A stretch of DNA of 64,000 nucleotides, taken from contig CAJBDJ010000026.1 of assembly GCA_903951825.1 (NCBI GenBank), forward strand, positions 1 to 64,000. The letters are read 5' to 3'. The notes under the pieces are model-generated. The model was not told the DNA's origin and searched no databases. It saw only the letters and a program-made list of their open reading frames with translations. A program made the translations under genes and the position numbers. Numbering within the stretch: the first letter of the stretch is position 1; every line of letters begins with the position of its first letter. This DNA comes from an uncultured Pseudomonadota bacterium. GTDB lineage: Bacteria; Pseudomonadota; Gammaproteobacteria; Burkholderiales; Rhodocyclaceae. Below are positions 1 through 8,507 of the stretch, piece by piece.

Positions 1-43
1 CAAGAAAGCGCGGGCTGGTATCGATGAGTTTGTAACGCGCCAT
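1..43 (-). CDS. Transposase, N-terminal fragment cut by window edge
   Basis: Only the first 14 codons are visible, reading MARYKLIDTSPRFL on the minus strand. An AGGAG ribosome-binding site lies 8 bases upstream of the ATG. From memory this N-terminus matches a transposase family (IS1182/IS5-like) frequent in Rhodocyclales genomes. The rest of the gene lies outside the window, so integrity cannot be judged. I could not identify a terminal inverted repeat in the following 100 bases. The assignment rests on a very short match. Confidence 0.45.
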   Translation of the reverse strand, partial: MARYKLIDTSPRFL

Positions 44-164
44 CGGCGTCTCCTGAATGCAATGCTTTCTTTGAGTATTGTTATTCCAGATCGTTCACGG
101 CACGATGCTGGGATGTTGATACTTTTTCTACAGCTTCGTTATGCATTTTTCTCCCGGAGGCACT

Positions 165-830
165 ATGGGTAGTTTCTCGATCTGGCATTTGCTGCTTGGC
201 GGCTTGCAGTTCGTTGTTGTCATCGCAGTAGTTGGCGCAGTCGCGTACTTTCTCCTTCGCAAAACGCCTACCGCTCCTGCGGCCGGAACATCATCGCCAA
301 TCGCCGATGGGGAAGCCCATAGTTCCGTCGCAACCGCTCAGAGAAGCACCGCTCATAAAGTCATCGCAATCGCCTATCTTGTTGGTGGCCTCTTCGGGGT
401 TATAACGACGTTGCCTCAACTTAACGGCGTATCTCTCGGCCTAATGTCTGCTCTTGCTTGGCTAATCTTGCTTGCCCAAATTGCCGCCGCTATCTACGGT
501 GGCTGGCAGTTCTGGAATCATCGACCCATTGGCGCCCAACTTCTCTACTGGCTGTCGTGGTCCTGCGTTCCAGTTATTTCGTTCTCGCTGCTCTCGTACT
601 GGTGCGCTATGGGGTTTGCTCTCTTCCCAACCATTGCGCTTGGCCCCGGCAATTTCGGCACTGACTTCAGTCTGCGCTTCGGCTACGCCAGTGAGCTTTG
701 GCTCAACCCCGGCAATTCCGGCCTTCTGCTCGGCGTTAACCTTGTTGCGCTACTGTTTGTGTCCGTGCTTGCCAAACTCATGCATGAAGCAGGCATTCCA
801 AAATGGCCGCTGGTGCTGCCGAATGCATAA
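165..830 (+). CDS. Hypothetical multi-spanning membrane protein, cassette-like
   Basis: This 221-residue protein is unrecognised. I start it at ATG 165 because GGAGG (156-160) is correctly spaced there; the ATG at 141 has no such site. It has a hydrophobic N-terminal segment (about residues 4-32), a low-complexity Ala/Pro/Thr/Ser linker, then at least three further hydrophobic segments separated by short loops. It is therefore predicted to be an inner-membrane protein with four or five spans. Its stop codon lies inside the left arm (GCATAAT) of an attC-like hairpin, the usual layout of an integron gene cassette. No function can be offered. Confidence 0.6.
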   Translation: MGSFSIWHLLLGGLQFVVVIAVVGAVAYFLLRKTPTAPAAGTSSPIADGEAHSSVATAQRSTAHKVIAIAYLVGGLFGVITTLPQLNGVSLGLMSALAWLILLAQIAAAIYGGWQFWNHRPIGAQLLYWLSWSCVPVISFSLLSYWCAMGFALFPTIALGPGNFGTDFSLRFGYASELWLNPGNSGLLLGVNLVALLFVSVLAKLMHEAGIPKWPLVLPNA

Positions 831-890
831 TCCTGCGCTCAAGCGGACCTGCGCGAAAAGCCGCGCAGGCCGCTTAGCTCCACGTGTGCG
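825..890 (+). other. attC-like recombination-site remnant
   Basis: An imperfect palindrome follows the membrane-protein gene. AAGCGG (841-846) pairs with CCGCTT (870-875), and CCTGCGCG (848-855) pairs with CGCGCAGG (862-869). A single unpaired A at 847 resembles an extrahelical base. The outer box GCATAAT (825-831) can pair with GTGTGC near 885 through a G-T wobble. A bulged inner stem with poorly matched outer boxes is the architecture of attC sites in chromosomal integrons. The right box departs from the GTTRRRY consensus, so this is probably degenerate. A plain hairpin terminator is the alternative. Confidence 0.45.
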
Positions 891-1071
891 CCGGGCATGG
901 CGCGTTACTTCATCGGTGTAAGTCCGATGGCCAGGTATTTGCAGAGCCGAACCCGCGGGCAATATGCATCATTGCTACATCGGTCTTCCGCAGCACCGCT
1001 TTCCAGCTTCCCACAATCCGCCCGCCGCGTGTTTCTTCGGGGCGATTTTGCGGCACAGACCCGATTACTTC

Positions 1072-1159
1072 GCTAATTTGTCGTTCGACACGGACGCTTT
1101 GCGACGTCCGCCCGCTGCGCGGCCGCCCGACGCAAGTCGCCGGTCAGCTTTACGTTGGC
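1072..1159 (-). other. Second attC-like element, poorly conserved
   Basis: On the minus strand, directly after the yoeB stop, GCCAACG (1153-1159) resembles an attC left box. About 80 bases on, GAACGACAAATTAGC (ending at 1072) resembles a degenerate right end with the usual GAACGAC spacer. Between them is a GC-rich stretch with short dyads such as CCGC/GCGG. The position just after a stop codon fits a gene cassette. Pairing is weak and the orientation is opposite to the element at 825-890, so confidence is low. Confidence 0.28.
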
Positions 1160-1162
1160 GTT

Positions 1163-1417
1163 TCAGTAATGGAAACGCAATTGAGCAATCAGCAGCGCAC
1201 TATCTTCGATGCGGTACACCATGCGGTGCTCGTCCGTTATGCGGCGTGAGCAGTACCCTGAGAGCGCGTGTTTCAATGCTTCGGGTTTTCCTGCGCCGGT
1301 GAAAGGCTCACGCTGGGTTTCTTGTATCAGCTTATTGATTCGCTCGACCATGCGCTTGTCCTGCTTTTGCCAATACAGGTAGTCTTCCCATGCCTCGTCC
1401 GAGAAAATCAGCTTCAC
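1163..1417 (-). CDS. yoeB: YoeB-type toxin, ribosome-dependent mRNA endonuclease
   Basis: This 84-residue protein is the RelE-superfamily toxin of a YefM-YoeB pair. YoeB binds the ribosomal A site and cleaves mRNA when not bound by its antitoxin. The residues known as catalytic in E. coli YoeB are present at the same positions: Glu46, Arg65, His83 and the C-terminal Tyr84. Length equals the family norm. The start codon overlaps the antitoxin stop by 4 bases (ATGA), so the two are translationally coupled. The gene appears intact. It ends against an attC-like motif, suggesting it arrived as a cassette beside cbbO. Confidence 0.93.
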   Translation of the reverse strand: MKLIFSDEAWEDYLYWQKQDKRMVERINKLIQETQREPFTGAGKPEALKHALSGYCSRRITDEHRMVYRIEDSALLIAQLRFHY

Positions 1418-1665
1418 TTTGCCAGCTTCCGCTCAACGCCTTTGCCGGTGTTCAGTTGTGCTGTGGCCGAGAGAAGGCGCTTGGCGTTGGCGGGGGTACG
1501 CAACAGGTAAGCCGTTTCCTCAAGGGCTTTGAAGTCTTCGAGCGAAAGCATGACTACGGCCTGTTCGCCGTTGCGGGTAATAATCAAGGCTTCGTGGTTG
1601 TTGCAAACCCGATCCATGGTGCTGGCGAGGTTGGCGCGAACGGTGGTGTAGGTCATTGCATCCAT
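1414..1665 (-). CDS. yefM: YefM-type antitoxin (Phd/YefM family)
   Basis: This 83-residue antitoxin begins MDAMTYTTVRANLAST, the standard YefM N-terminal DNA-binding region. It neutralises YoeB through its C-terminal part and normally represses its own promoter. I place the start at ATG 1665 because GGAG lies seven bases upstream. The frame is open for another 29 codons, but those residues do not look like YefM; an ATG at 1656 is also possible. It is the first gene of a two-gene operon. Upstream lies GTTGGGC (minus strand, 1736-1742), which matches an attC right-box core. Confidence 0.92.
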   Translation of the reverse strand: MDAMTYTTVRANLASTMDRVCNNHEALIITRNGEQAVVMLSLEDFKALEETAYLLRTPANAKRLLSATAQLNTGKGVERKLAK

Positions 1666-1777
1666 GTCAGGGCTCCGAATATGTACGCAATAATGTACAG
1701 CGCCACTCTCCGGTTGTCGAGCAGTCGGCGGCGAGGCCCAACGACTACCCATTGTTTCGGGAGTCGGCTGGGTAAGG

Positions 1778-4078
1778 TCAGCGCGTGAGATTCAGGTAAA
1801 GCATCGACAGTTGCTCGGGCAAACGCTCGATGCGGTCAAGGACGCGCCAGTTGCGGCCGAAAATGTCGCCGACGTAGGCGTCGGCCTGCGGGTCGAGGCT
1901 CATGCAGAAGGTCGTGATGCCCTCGTTCGACAGCGTTTCGACGGCCTTTTTGGTATCGGCGATGAGTTGCTGCGGATCGCTTTCGTCGATGTCGGATGGC
2001 TGGCCATCGGTGAGGATCAGGAGAATCCGCTTTTCTGTCTGGCGGGCGGCCAGCAGGTGTCCGGCGTGCCGAACGGCGGCGCCCATGCGGGTCGACCAGC
2101 CGGCCTCTATTGCCGCCAGGCGCCCCTTGACGGTCTCGTTCCAGTCTTCGGAAAAGCCCTTGATGTGGTGGTAACGCACGGCGTGCCGGGTGTTCGAGTG
2201 AAACCCGGCAATCGCGCAGGCGTCGCCCAGTTCGTTGATCGCCCAGGCAAGCAGGGCGACGGCCTCGCGGGCGGTGTGCAGAATGCTCTGAGCGCCACCG
2301 GGCAGGATTTCGTTGAGTGATTGCGAGAGGTCGATCAAAAGCAGCACGCTGATGTCGCGCCCGTTGGTGCGGTGGCTCATGTTGATCCGCTGATCGGGCG
2401 GGTTGCCGCTCTTGAGGTCGATCAGCGAGCGCAGGGCGATGTCGAGATCAAGCTCGCTGCCGTCTTCCTGGTAACGGATGCGTACTTTGTCTTGCGGTTT
2501 CAGGAGGTCGAGCAGACGCTTGAGCTGCTTGGCGAGGGGCGCGTGCCTGGCGAGCAGCGTGTCGATATCGCGGGCGTTGCCCGAAGGGTGCAGGGCTTCG
2601 TACAGACTGACCCAGTCGGGGCGGATGCTCTGGCTTTTGTAATCCCACTCCGGGTAATGGCGCGGCGGCAGGCTGGCGATTTCTTCCTGGGCGGCGGGCT
2701 TGCGTTGTTCGCTGATGAACTCGCCTTCATCGTCTTCTTCGATGAAGCGCCAGAGATGGCGGTTGTCATCGCGGTAATCGATCAGCGTCTCGGCAAAGTG
2801 CACCTGCGCCCTCTGGTCGCTCTGGCGGCGGGTTTTTGCGACATAGGAAAGTGCCAGGCGGGCGATTTCGCCGGTGTTCGATTCGCCCGCCGCCAGCAGG
2901 GCGTGAAAGCGGCCGACGAAGTCGAGCAGGCTGGCGTCGCGGTAACGATGGGCGGGGTCGAGCAAGGCGCGCGACAAGACGGTGAGGCGGTGGCGTAAAC
3001 ACGAGGTGTTTGCCGGATCGCAGGCGTCTTCCGCCGGCTGCGGGTGGAGCGCCAGAAACCATCGGCGCAGTCCGGGGTAGTCGCGGCAGAGCAGCGTTTC
3101 AATCCGGGCGTCCTCGAAAACCTCGACGGCCATGCGCTGCATCGGGCTCCAGTTGTCCGCCACTTGCTGCGTGCTCCAGCGTCGATGGCCGAGCATGTGC
3201 GCGAGCATGGCGTGATAACGGTCGCTGCCGCTGATGCCACGCTGATCATCCAGGACGTCGGGCAGGCGGATGCCGAAGTGGTCGAAATAGGGCATTACCT
3301 GTCGCCCGTTGTCGAACAGGGTCGAATACGGCACCAATGGGACGCTCTCCCGCCAGAGTGCCTGCATGTAAAGCGCCAGCGGCCGCTCGATGTCGTGAAA
3401 CAGGGTGCCGTGTCGCTCGCGCTGCAAAACGGCGCGGCTATCGGCCGAATCAATCCGGAAAAAGGCTTCCTGACGCTCGGGGTGGCCGGCGTGGTTGCGA
3501 ATGCCGTAATCGACCCAGTTTTTCAGGCCGCCGGTTGACAGCAGGCCGAGCAAGCGCGGCGCCTGTTCGAAAAAATGCGGCAGGCCGGGGCTGGGAAAAG
3601 TGGCCTGCCGACCATGGATGGAAAGCGAGGTGCGCACCATCAGGTCGAGGGCGATGCCGATGTAAATTTCCAGTTGTTCAGCTGCTTTGAGACGCCGCGC
3701 AACGGCCGCCAAGGTTTGCAGGAAGGGCGTGATGGCCTGGCTGTTAGGCGATTTTTGCAGCGCCCGGATGGCGCCCATGACTTGCGGCAACGAAGGCTCC
3801 TGGTCGCCGCTGAGGGCGGCGGCAATCGTCGGCCATTCTTGCAGGAAGGTGAGCAGCGGCTCGGCGCCGCGCCCCAGCTTGCCGATGACGCGCGCCGCTT
3901 CAAGGTAGGCGGCGAACTGTTTATTACTGAAAACACTGAGGGCTTCGTATACGCATTCTTCAAAGACGTCGGCGACCTCGGCAAAGCCGCAATCGAGGGT
4001 GCGCCAGGCGCTGTGTACCTGGGGGTGGGAAAATTCGCGCTGTCGCGGGTTGCTGGCGGGACTGCCGGCGCTGACCAT
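1778..4078 (-). CDS. cbbO: CbbO, VWA-domain subunit of RuBisCO activase
   Basis: This 766-residue protein works with the AAA+ ATPase CbbQ to remove inhibitory sugar phosphates from RuBisCO; CbbO is the adaptor that contacts the enzyme. The C-terminal von Willebrand factor A domain (from about residue 575) carries an intact metal-binding DxSxS motif, DLSQS at 583-587. The N-terminal half is the helical region characteristic of CbbO and the related NorD. It starts 12 bases after cbbQ stops, so the two should be co-transcribed. NorD is the nearest alternative name, but the context next to cbbM and cbbQ decides for CbbO. Length is normal. Confidence 0.93.
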   Translation of the reverse strand: MVSAGSPASNPRQREFSHPQVHSAWRTLDCGFAEVADVFEECVYEALSVFSNKQFAAYLEAARVIGKLGRGAEPLLTFLQEWPTIAAALSGDQEPSLPQVMGAIRALQKSPNSQAITPFLQTLAAVARRLKAAEQLEIYIGIALDLMVRTSLSIHGRQATFPSPGLPHFFEQAPRLLGLLSTGGLKNWVDYGIRNHAGHPERQEAFFRIDSADSRAVLQRERHGTLFHDIERPLALYMQALWRESVPLVPYSTLFDNGRQVMPYFDHFGIRLPDVLDDQRGISGSDRYHAMLAHMLGHRRWSTQQVADNWSPMQRMAVEVFEDARIETLLCRDYPGLRRWFLALHPQPAEDACDPANTSCLRHRLTVLSRALLDPAHRYRDASLLDFVGRFHALLAAGESNTGEIARLALSYVAKTRRQSDQRAQVHFAETLIDYRDDNRHLWRFIEEDDEGEFISEQRKPAAQEEIASLPPRHYPEWDYKSQSIRPDWVSLYEALHPSGNARDIDTLLARHAPLAKQLKRLLDLLKPQDKVRIRYQEDGSELDLDIALRSLIDLKSGNPPDQRINMSHRTNGRDISVLLLIDLSQSLNEILPGGAQSILHTAREAVALLAWAINELGDACAIAGFHSNTRHAVRYHHIKGFSEDWNETVKGRLAAIEAGWSTRMGAAVRHAGHLLAARQTEKRILLILTDGQPSDIDESDPQQLIADTKKAVETLSNEGITTFCMSLDPQADAYVGDIFGRNWRVLDRIERLPEQLSMLYLNLTR

Positions 4079-4090
4079 GGGCGCAGCCGC

Positions 4091-4909
4091 TCAGGCCGCC
4101 GGCGCTGCGAAAACCGCGTCGATGACCTGCTCAAGGGTGCTGCGAATGTCGGCATCATCGGTAATTGGCCGCACCATCGCCATCCGGCAGGCGTCCGGCG
4201 CGGCCACGCCGCGCTGAATCAGGCTGGCGGCGTACACGGCAAGGCGGGTCGAGATGCCTTCATCAAGCCCGTGCCCCTTGAGATTGCGGCCACTTTGGGC
4301 AACCTTCACCAACTGGGCGGCGATTGCCTCGTCAATGCCAGTTTCACGAGCAATGATCCGGCACTCAAGGGCGCCATCGGGGTAATCGAAGTCAAACGCA
4401 GTGAAGCGTTGCCGGGTCGATTGCTTGAGGTCTTTGAGCAGCGACTGGTAGCCGGGGTTGTAGGAAACCACCAGCTGGAAATCAGGATGCGCGGCGATCA
4501 ATTCGCCTTTTTTGTCGAGCGGCAGGGTGCGCCGGTGGTCGGTGAGCGGATGGATGACAACGGTCGTGTCCTGCCGCGCTTCGACAATTTCGTCGAGGTA
4601 GCAAATAGCGCCGATGCGGGCGGCGGTGGTCAATGGGCCATCCTGCCAGCGCGTGCCGCTGGCGTCGAGCAGGTAGCGTCCGAGTAGATCGGCGGCGGTC
4701 ATGTCTTCGTTGCAGGCGACGGTAATCAGCGGCTTGCACAGTTTCCAGGCCATGTATTCGACAAAGCGCGATTTGCCGCAGCCCGTCGGTCCCTTGACCA
4801 TCACCGGCAGGCGCGCGGCATAGGCTGCTTCGTAGAGGCTGATTTCGTTGCCTTGAGCGTGGTAATACGGCTCCTGGCGCAGCAGGTAGGGGTCGCGGTC
4901 GCTGGTCAT
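4091..4909 (-). CDS. cbbQ: CbbQ, AAA+ ATPase of RuBisCO activase
   Basis: This 272-residue MoxR/CbbQ/NorQ-type AAA+ ATPase powers release of inhibitors from RuBisCO together with CbbO. Walker A is GPTGCGKS at residues 40-47. Walker B ends in the acidic pair Asp106-Glu107 of ICYLDEI. The downstream arginine-rich STRQRF segment is in the sensor/arginine-finger region. Length is typical. It lies between cbbM and cbbO on the same strand, the arrangement seen with form II RuBisCO in chemolithoautotrophs. The ribosome-binding site is weak (GATGAAG). A 28-bp palindrome separates it from cbbM. Confidence 0.95.
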   Translation of the reverse strand: MTSDRDPYLLRQEPYYHAQGNEISLYEAAYAARLPVMVKGPTGCGKSRFVEYMAWKLCKPLITVACNEDMTAADLLGRYLLDASGTRWQDGPLTTAARIGAICYLDEIVEARQDTTVVIHPLTDHRRTLPLDKKGELIAAHPDFQLVVSYNPGYQSLLKDLKQSTRQRFTAFDFDYPDGALECRIIARETGIDEAIAAQLVKVAQSGRNLKGHGLDEGISTRLAVYAASLIQRGVAAPDACRMAMVRPITDDADIRSTLEQVIDAVFAAPAA

Positions 4910-4943
4910 GGCTTCATCCGGTTACGTCGTGAGGTGCAAGGGC

Positions 4944-4971
4944 GAACAACCCCGCCATGGCGGGGTTGTTC
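4944..4971 (-). other. Perfect 28-bp palindrome between cbbM and cbbQ
   Basis: The half-site GAACAACCCCGCCA is followed at once by its exact reverse complement. In RNA this would form a stem of 12 or more base pairs with a minimal loop. On the minus strand the next bases are CGCCC, so there is no U-tract and it is not a classical intrinsic terminator. A likely role is a stability or processing hairpin protecting the cbbM mRNA 3' end, which would allow much more RuBisCO than activase from one operon. Confidence 0.75.
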
Positions 4972-4986
4972 TTTGTCTGATACGGC

Positions 4987-6369
4987 TTATTTGTGCACGC
5001 CCAGTTTGTCACGCCAGCCCGGATACAGCTTGTCGGCATCGCCCGGAAAGGATTCAAAGGCGCGCGCAAACTCCTTGTGGCTTTTGGCGAACTCGACCGG
5101 GTCGGCGCCCGACTTCCAGCACTCGTAGGACTGCCGCAGCGAAATGGCGCCGGCGGCCGGGCTGTCAACGTGGCCGTAAGAGCCGCCCCCGGAGGTGTTG
5201 ATCACGTTGCCATGGCCAAGGTTCTCGAAAAAACCGGGCAGGCGCAGGGCGTTCATGCCGCCGGAGATGATCGGCGTCGTCGGCTTCATGCCGTACCACT
5301 TTTGGTAATACACGGGGCCCTGGCATTCGTCGCGCTCGATCATGTAGGCGATGTTCTTGTCGCTGTTTTCGCCCTCCATCTTGCCGTAGCCCATGGTGCC
5401 GACGTGGATGCCGGAAGCGCCCTGCAGGCGCGCTATTTTGGACAGCACGAAAGCCGTGTAACCGCGCTTGGCCGAGGGCGAGGTAATCATCCCGTGGCCG
5501 GCGCGGTGGTAATGCAGATACTGGTTGGGATATTGGCGGCGGGCGGTGGTGATCATGCCGGGGCCACCGACGAAGCCGTCGACCAGGAAGGCCACCTTGT
5601 CGGCATCGGCGCCGAAGGTTTCAAGGATGAAATCGGCGCGCGCGCACATTTCGTAGTGATCGTCGGCGGTGATGTTGGCGGAAAACAGCTTGGCTTGGCC
5701 GGTTTCGTCCTGCGCCCGCTTCATCGCGTCATAGACCAGCGGATACACCTTTTTCGCCGGGCAGAAAACCTGGTTGCCCTGCGGTTCGTCGTTTTTGATG
5801 AAATCGCCGCCCAGCCAGAACTGGTAGGCGGCGGCGGCGAACGGCTCGGGACGCAGGCCGAGCTTGGGCTTGATGATGGTGCCGGCAATGTAGCCGCCAT
5901 CCTTGATCGGCCGGCCGAGGATGCGCCAGAGGTCGGAAATGTCCTTGGACGGGCCGTCGAACAACTGGATCATGCGTTCCGGGACGTAGAAATCGTGGAT
6001 CTTGGCGTGCTCGATATCGCCCATGCCCTGATTGTTGCCGATGATCAAGGTCAGCAGCGACACCATCATCAGACGACCGTCGGTCATGTTGCGGTCGAAG
6101 AGATCCATCGGATAGGCAATCCGCATGTCTTCGGTCGCTTCGTCGATGTGATAAACCAGCGCGTCGACGCCGCGTGTGAAGTCATCGGTGGTTGATACCT
6201 CAACATTGGTGCCGGTCGAGGATTCGGCGGCAAAGTGCGCGGCGCAAGAGAGATAGCTGCCAAATCCGGGCTTGGGTTTCATCCTGTAGGCGACGAGCAG
6301 GTGCTTTCCCCCCTTGATCAGGTCTTCTTCGTTCAGGCTGAGGTCGGCATAACGGCTGGATTGATCCAT
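4987..6369 (-). CDS. cbbM: Form II RuBisCO, CbbM
   Basis: This 460-residue protein is the single-subunit-type (form II) ribulose-1,5-bisphosphate carboxylase/oxygenase, which fixes CO2 in the Calvin cycle. By comparison with the Rhodospirillum enzyme, Lys167 (IIKPK) is the catalytic base. Lys192, Asp194 and Glu195 ([11 protein letters not shown]) are the carbamylated lysine and Mg ligands. Length is one residue off the family norm and there are no gaps. No small-subunit gene is present, as expected for form II. AGGAG lies nine bases before the ATG. The 116-base upstream gap probably holds its promoter; one TNA-N8-TNA match (6415-6428) is a weak CbbR-site candidate. Confidence 0.98.
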   Translation of the reverse strand: MDQSSRYADLSLNEEDLIKGGKHLLVAYRMKPKPGFGSYLSCAAHFAAESSTGTNVEVSTTDDFTRGVDALVYHIDEATEDMRIAYPMDLFDRNMTDGRLMMVSLLTLIIGNNQGMGDIEHAKIHDFYVPERMIQLFDGPSKDISDLWRILGRPIKDGGYIAGTIIKPKLGLRPEPFAAAAYQFWLGGDFIKNDEPQGNQVFCPAKKVYPLVYDAMKRAQDETGQAKLFSANITADDHYEMCARADFILETFGADADKVAFLVDGFVGGPGMITTARRQYPNQYLHYHRAGHGMITSPSAKRGYTAFVLSKIARLQGASGIHVGTMGYGKMEGENSDKNIAYMIERDECQGPVYYQKWYGMKPTTPIISGGMNALRLPGFFENLGHGNVINTSGGGSYGHVDSPAAGAISLRQSYECWKSGADPVEFAKSHKEFARAFESFPGDADKLYPGWRDKLGVHK

Positions 6370-6485
6370 CGGTGAGTCTCCTGATATTTGTTGGATTCGT
6401 TAGAACGGCGTGACTGAAATGCATCTTAGAAAAGGCAAAAGATAAATAAAAGTCATATATTTTTAATTGATTGTTCAGCCATGGC

Positions 6486-7208
6486 TTATTTTTTGAGTGT
6501 TTGGCGCAGCAGTTCATCGAGATCGTCCAGGCTCGTCGTCGCCAGATCGGACACGACGCGATGGGCGCCGGCAAATGTCTGCCGACAGGTGAATTCGCCC
6601 GGCGTGATGACGCAGGCGAGCCCGGCGGCCAAGGCCGCTTGCAGTCCGTTTTCCGAATCTTCGATGGCGAGGCAGGCGGCGGCCGGCAAACGGAGTTGTT
6701 CGAGCACCCAACGATAAATGTCCGGCGCCGGTTTTTTGGCGGCCACCCGGTCGCCGGCACCGATCACCTCGAACCAGCTGGGAGCGTCCGGCGCCAGACT
6801 GGCGGCCAGCAATGCCGTGACGTTTTCGGGAGCGGTGGTCGTCGCAATCGCCAAACGGATGCCGGCTTGCCGCGCCGCCCGGATCAGCTCGGCGATGCCC
6901 GGCCGCAAAGCGATCTGGCCGCGCTCCACGCGGCTGATGTAATGCGCGGTTTTTGACTGGTGCACGGCACGCACCCGCTGGTCAAAATCCGCCCTGGCGA
7001 GGAGGTCGGAGGCAAGCATTTCGGCGTAATGACGAATGCGCTCCTTGCCGCCGGTGATATTCAGCAGGCGTTCGTAAAGCTCGGCATCCCAGACCCAAGG
7101 CAGGGCGTGGTCGACAAAAGCGGCATTGAAGGCGGGCAAGTGGCCGTCCCTTTCGGTTTCGGCAAGGGTGCCATCGACATCGAAAATGAGTGCTTTGAGT
7201 GTTTTCAT
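6486..7208 (-). CDS. cbbY: CbbY-type HAD phosphatase
   Basis: This 240-residue haloacid-dehalogenase hydrolase has the nucleophile motif FDVDGTL at its N-terminus, a helical cap, a threonine-rich motif II (IATTT), KKPAPD for motif III and EDSENG for motif IV. CbbY proteins dephosphorylate xylulose-1,5-bisphosphate, a misfire product that inhibits RuBisCO. The location directly upstream of cbbM on the same strand supports that role. I chose ATG 7208; a TTG three codons earlier is possible, and neither has a strong ribosome-binding site. A general phosphoglycolate or beta-phosphoglucomutase-like function cannot be excluded from sequence alone. Confidence 0.82.
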   Translation of the reverse strand: MKTLKALIFDVDGTLAETERDGHLPAFNAAFVDHALPWVWDAELYERLLNITGGKERIRHYAEMLASDLLARADFDQRVRAVHQSKTAHYISRVERGQIALRPGIAELIRAARQAGIRLAIATTTAPENVTALLAASLAPDAPSWFEVIGAGDRVAAKKPAPDIYRWVLEQLRLPAAACLAIEDSENGLQAALAAGLACVITPGEFTCRQTFAGAHRVVSDLATTSLDDLDELLRQTLKK

Positions 7209-7267
7209 GAGCGCCAACGATAGTTGGCCGATGCACTCGCCGCCAGTCAGATTTGCTTACCGGACGA

Positions 7268-7308
7268 TTAACCGCTTGTTAATAAGCAAAGGCTTAACTG
7301 CCGCTTAA
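7268..7308. promoter_or_regulatory. Twin TTAA-N7-TTAA motif, candidate CbbR operator
   Basis: Two copies of TTAA-N7-TTAA lie at 7268-7282 and 7294-7308, 26 bases apart, in the gap between the divergent cbbY and fbp genes. Three further overlapping TTAA sequences follow at 7326-7337. CbbR, the LysR-type regulator of the Calvin cycle, binds sites of the TNA-N7/8-TNA form in other proteobacteria, and both copies fit that form. The AT-rich stretch stands out from the surrounding GC-rich DNA. Binding by CbbR is inference; no cbbR gene is in the window. Confidence 0.55.
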
Positions 7309-7386
7309 GAATAACTGACTACCTCTTAATTAATTAATCGCTTATCTTTGTCGTCAATCCAGCAAAACAAAAATCGAGGGGGCAGG

Positions 7387-8460
7387 ATGTCAATGCAAAT
7401 GCAGTTTGGCCGCACAACGCTTTCCAAATTCGTGATCGAGCAAACTCGCGGCCAGCACAGCGAGCTGGGCGCCTTGATTATCGACGTGGCGGCGGCGGTC
7501 AAGACGATTTCGGCAATGGTCGCCAAGGGGGCGCTGGCCGGCCATCACGGGGCGCTGGAAACGACCAACGTGCAAGGCGAGGTGCAGAAAAAACTCGACG
7601 TGCTGACCAACGAAGCGATCATTCACCACTGCGAATGGGGCGGCCAGCTGGCCGGCATGGCCTCCGAGGAAATGGATGATCCTTATCCGATTCCGGGGCG
7701 CTATCCGCTCGGTCGTTACCTGTTGATTTTCGATCCGCTCGACGGCTCTTCAAACAGCGATGTCAATGTTTCGGTCGGCACCATTTTCTCGGTTTTTGCC
7801 CGCGCCGAGGCCGGCGCCGCCGAATTGAGCGATTACCTGCGGCCGGGAAGCGAGCAACTGGCCGCCGGATACGCCATCTACGGCCCAAGCACGATGATGG
7901 TTCTGACCCTCGGCAAGGGAACGCACGGCTTTACGCTGGATCGTGAAAACGGCAATTTCATCCTCACCCATCCCGACATCACGGTGCCGGCGGATACCCG
8001 CGAATTTGCCATCAATACCTCCAACGAGCGCTTCTGGGAGCCGCCGGTGCAGCGTTACGTCGCCGAGTGCAAGGCCGGCCAGACGGGCGTGCGCGGCACG
8101 GATTTCAATATGCGCTGGATCGCCTCGATGGTTGCCGAAGTGCATCGCATCCTCTTGCGCGGCGGCATCTTCATGTATCCGAAAGACAGCAAGGACCCAG
8201 CCAAGCCGGGGCGCTTGCGCCTGCTTTACGAAGCCAGCCCGATGGCGATGCTCGTCGAGCAGGCCGGCGGCGCTGCCAGCACCGGGCGCGGGCGCATTCT
8301 CGATGTGCCGCCGGATGCCCTGCACCAGCGCGTGCCGGTGATTCTCGGGTCAAAAAACGAGGTTGAACGTGTTGAGCGCTACCACCGCGAATATGCCGAT
8401 GGTTCCGACCGCCCCTTCGATTCCCCGCTCTTTTCCGAGCGCTCGCTGTACCGCGAATAA
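7387..8460 (+). CDS. cbbF: Class I fructose-1,6-bisphosphatase of the CBB cluster
   Basis: This 357-residue enzyme hydrolyses fructose-1,6-bisphosphate in the regenerative phase of the Calvin cycle. The class I metal-binding signature FDPLDGSSN is intact, as are the upstream GEVQKKLD and SEEMD segments and the later MYPKDSK. I start at ATG 7387, preceded by GAGGGGGCAGG; the frame is open 13 codons further back but that region lacks a site. It is the first gene of the plus-strand arm (then prkB, tkt, gap). A paralogue at 24804-25820 lies in the glycolytic operon. Confidence 0.96.
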   Translation: MSMQMQFGRTTLSKFVIEQTRGQHSELGALIIDVAAAVKTISAMVAKGALAGHHGALETTNVQGEVQKKLDVLTNEAIIHHCEWGGQLAGMASEEMDDPYPIPGRYPLGRYLLIFDPLDGSSNSDVNVSVGTIFSVFARAEAGAAELSDYLRPGSEQLAAGYAIYGPSTMMVLTLGKGTHGFTLDRENGNFILTHPDITVPADTREFAINTSNERFWEPPVQRYVAECKAGQTGVRGTDFNMRWIASMVAEVHRILLRGGIFMYPKDSKDPAKPGRLRLLYEASPMAMLVEQAGGAASTGRGRILDVPPDALHQRVPVILGSKNEVERVERYHREYADGSDRPFDSPLFSERSLYRE

Positions 8461-8507
8461 CTTTCAGACTTTCGACCGACCATCGACCAACTCTCAGGGA
8501 AACCATC

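Noticed and set aside
3575..4687. 370-codon plus-strand frame across the cbbO/cbbQ junction
   Set aside because: It spans two confidently identified minus-strand genes and has no ribosome-binding site; it is an artefact of GC skew at third positions.
4944..4971. Reading the cbbM-cbbQ dyad as an intrinsic terminator
   Set aside because: Neither strand shows a T-run after the stem, and cbbQ and cbbO need transcription through it.
4993..6195. 400-codon open frame opposite cbbM
   Set aside because: It mirrors the codon structure of a highly conserved gene in GC-rich DNA and its translation resembles no protein; cbbM on the other strand is certain.
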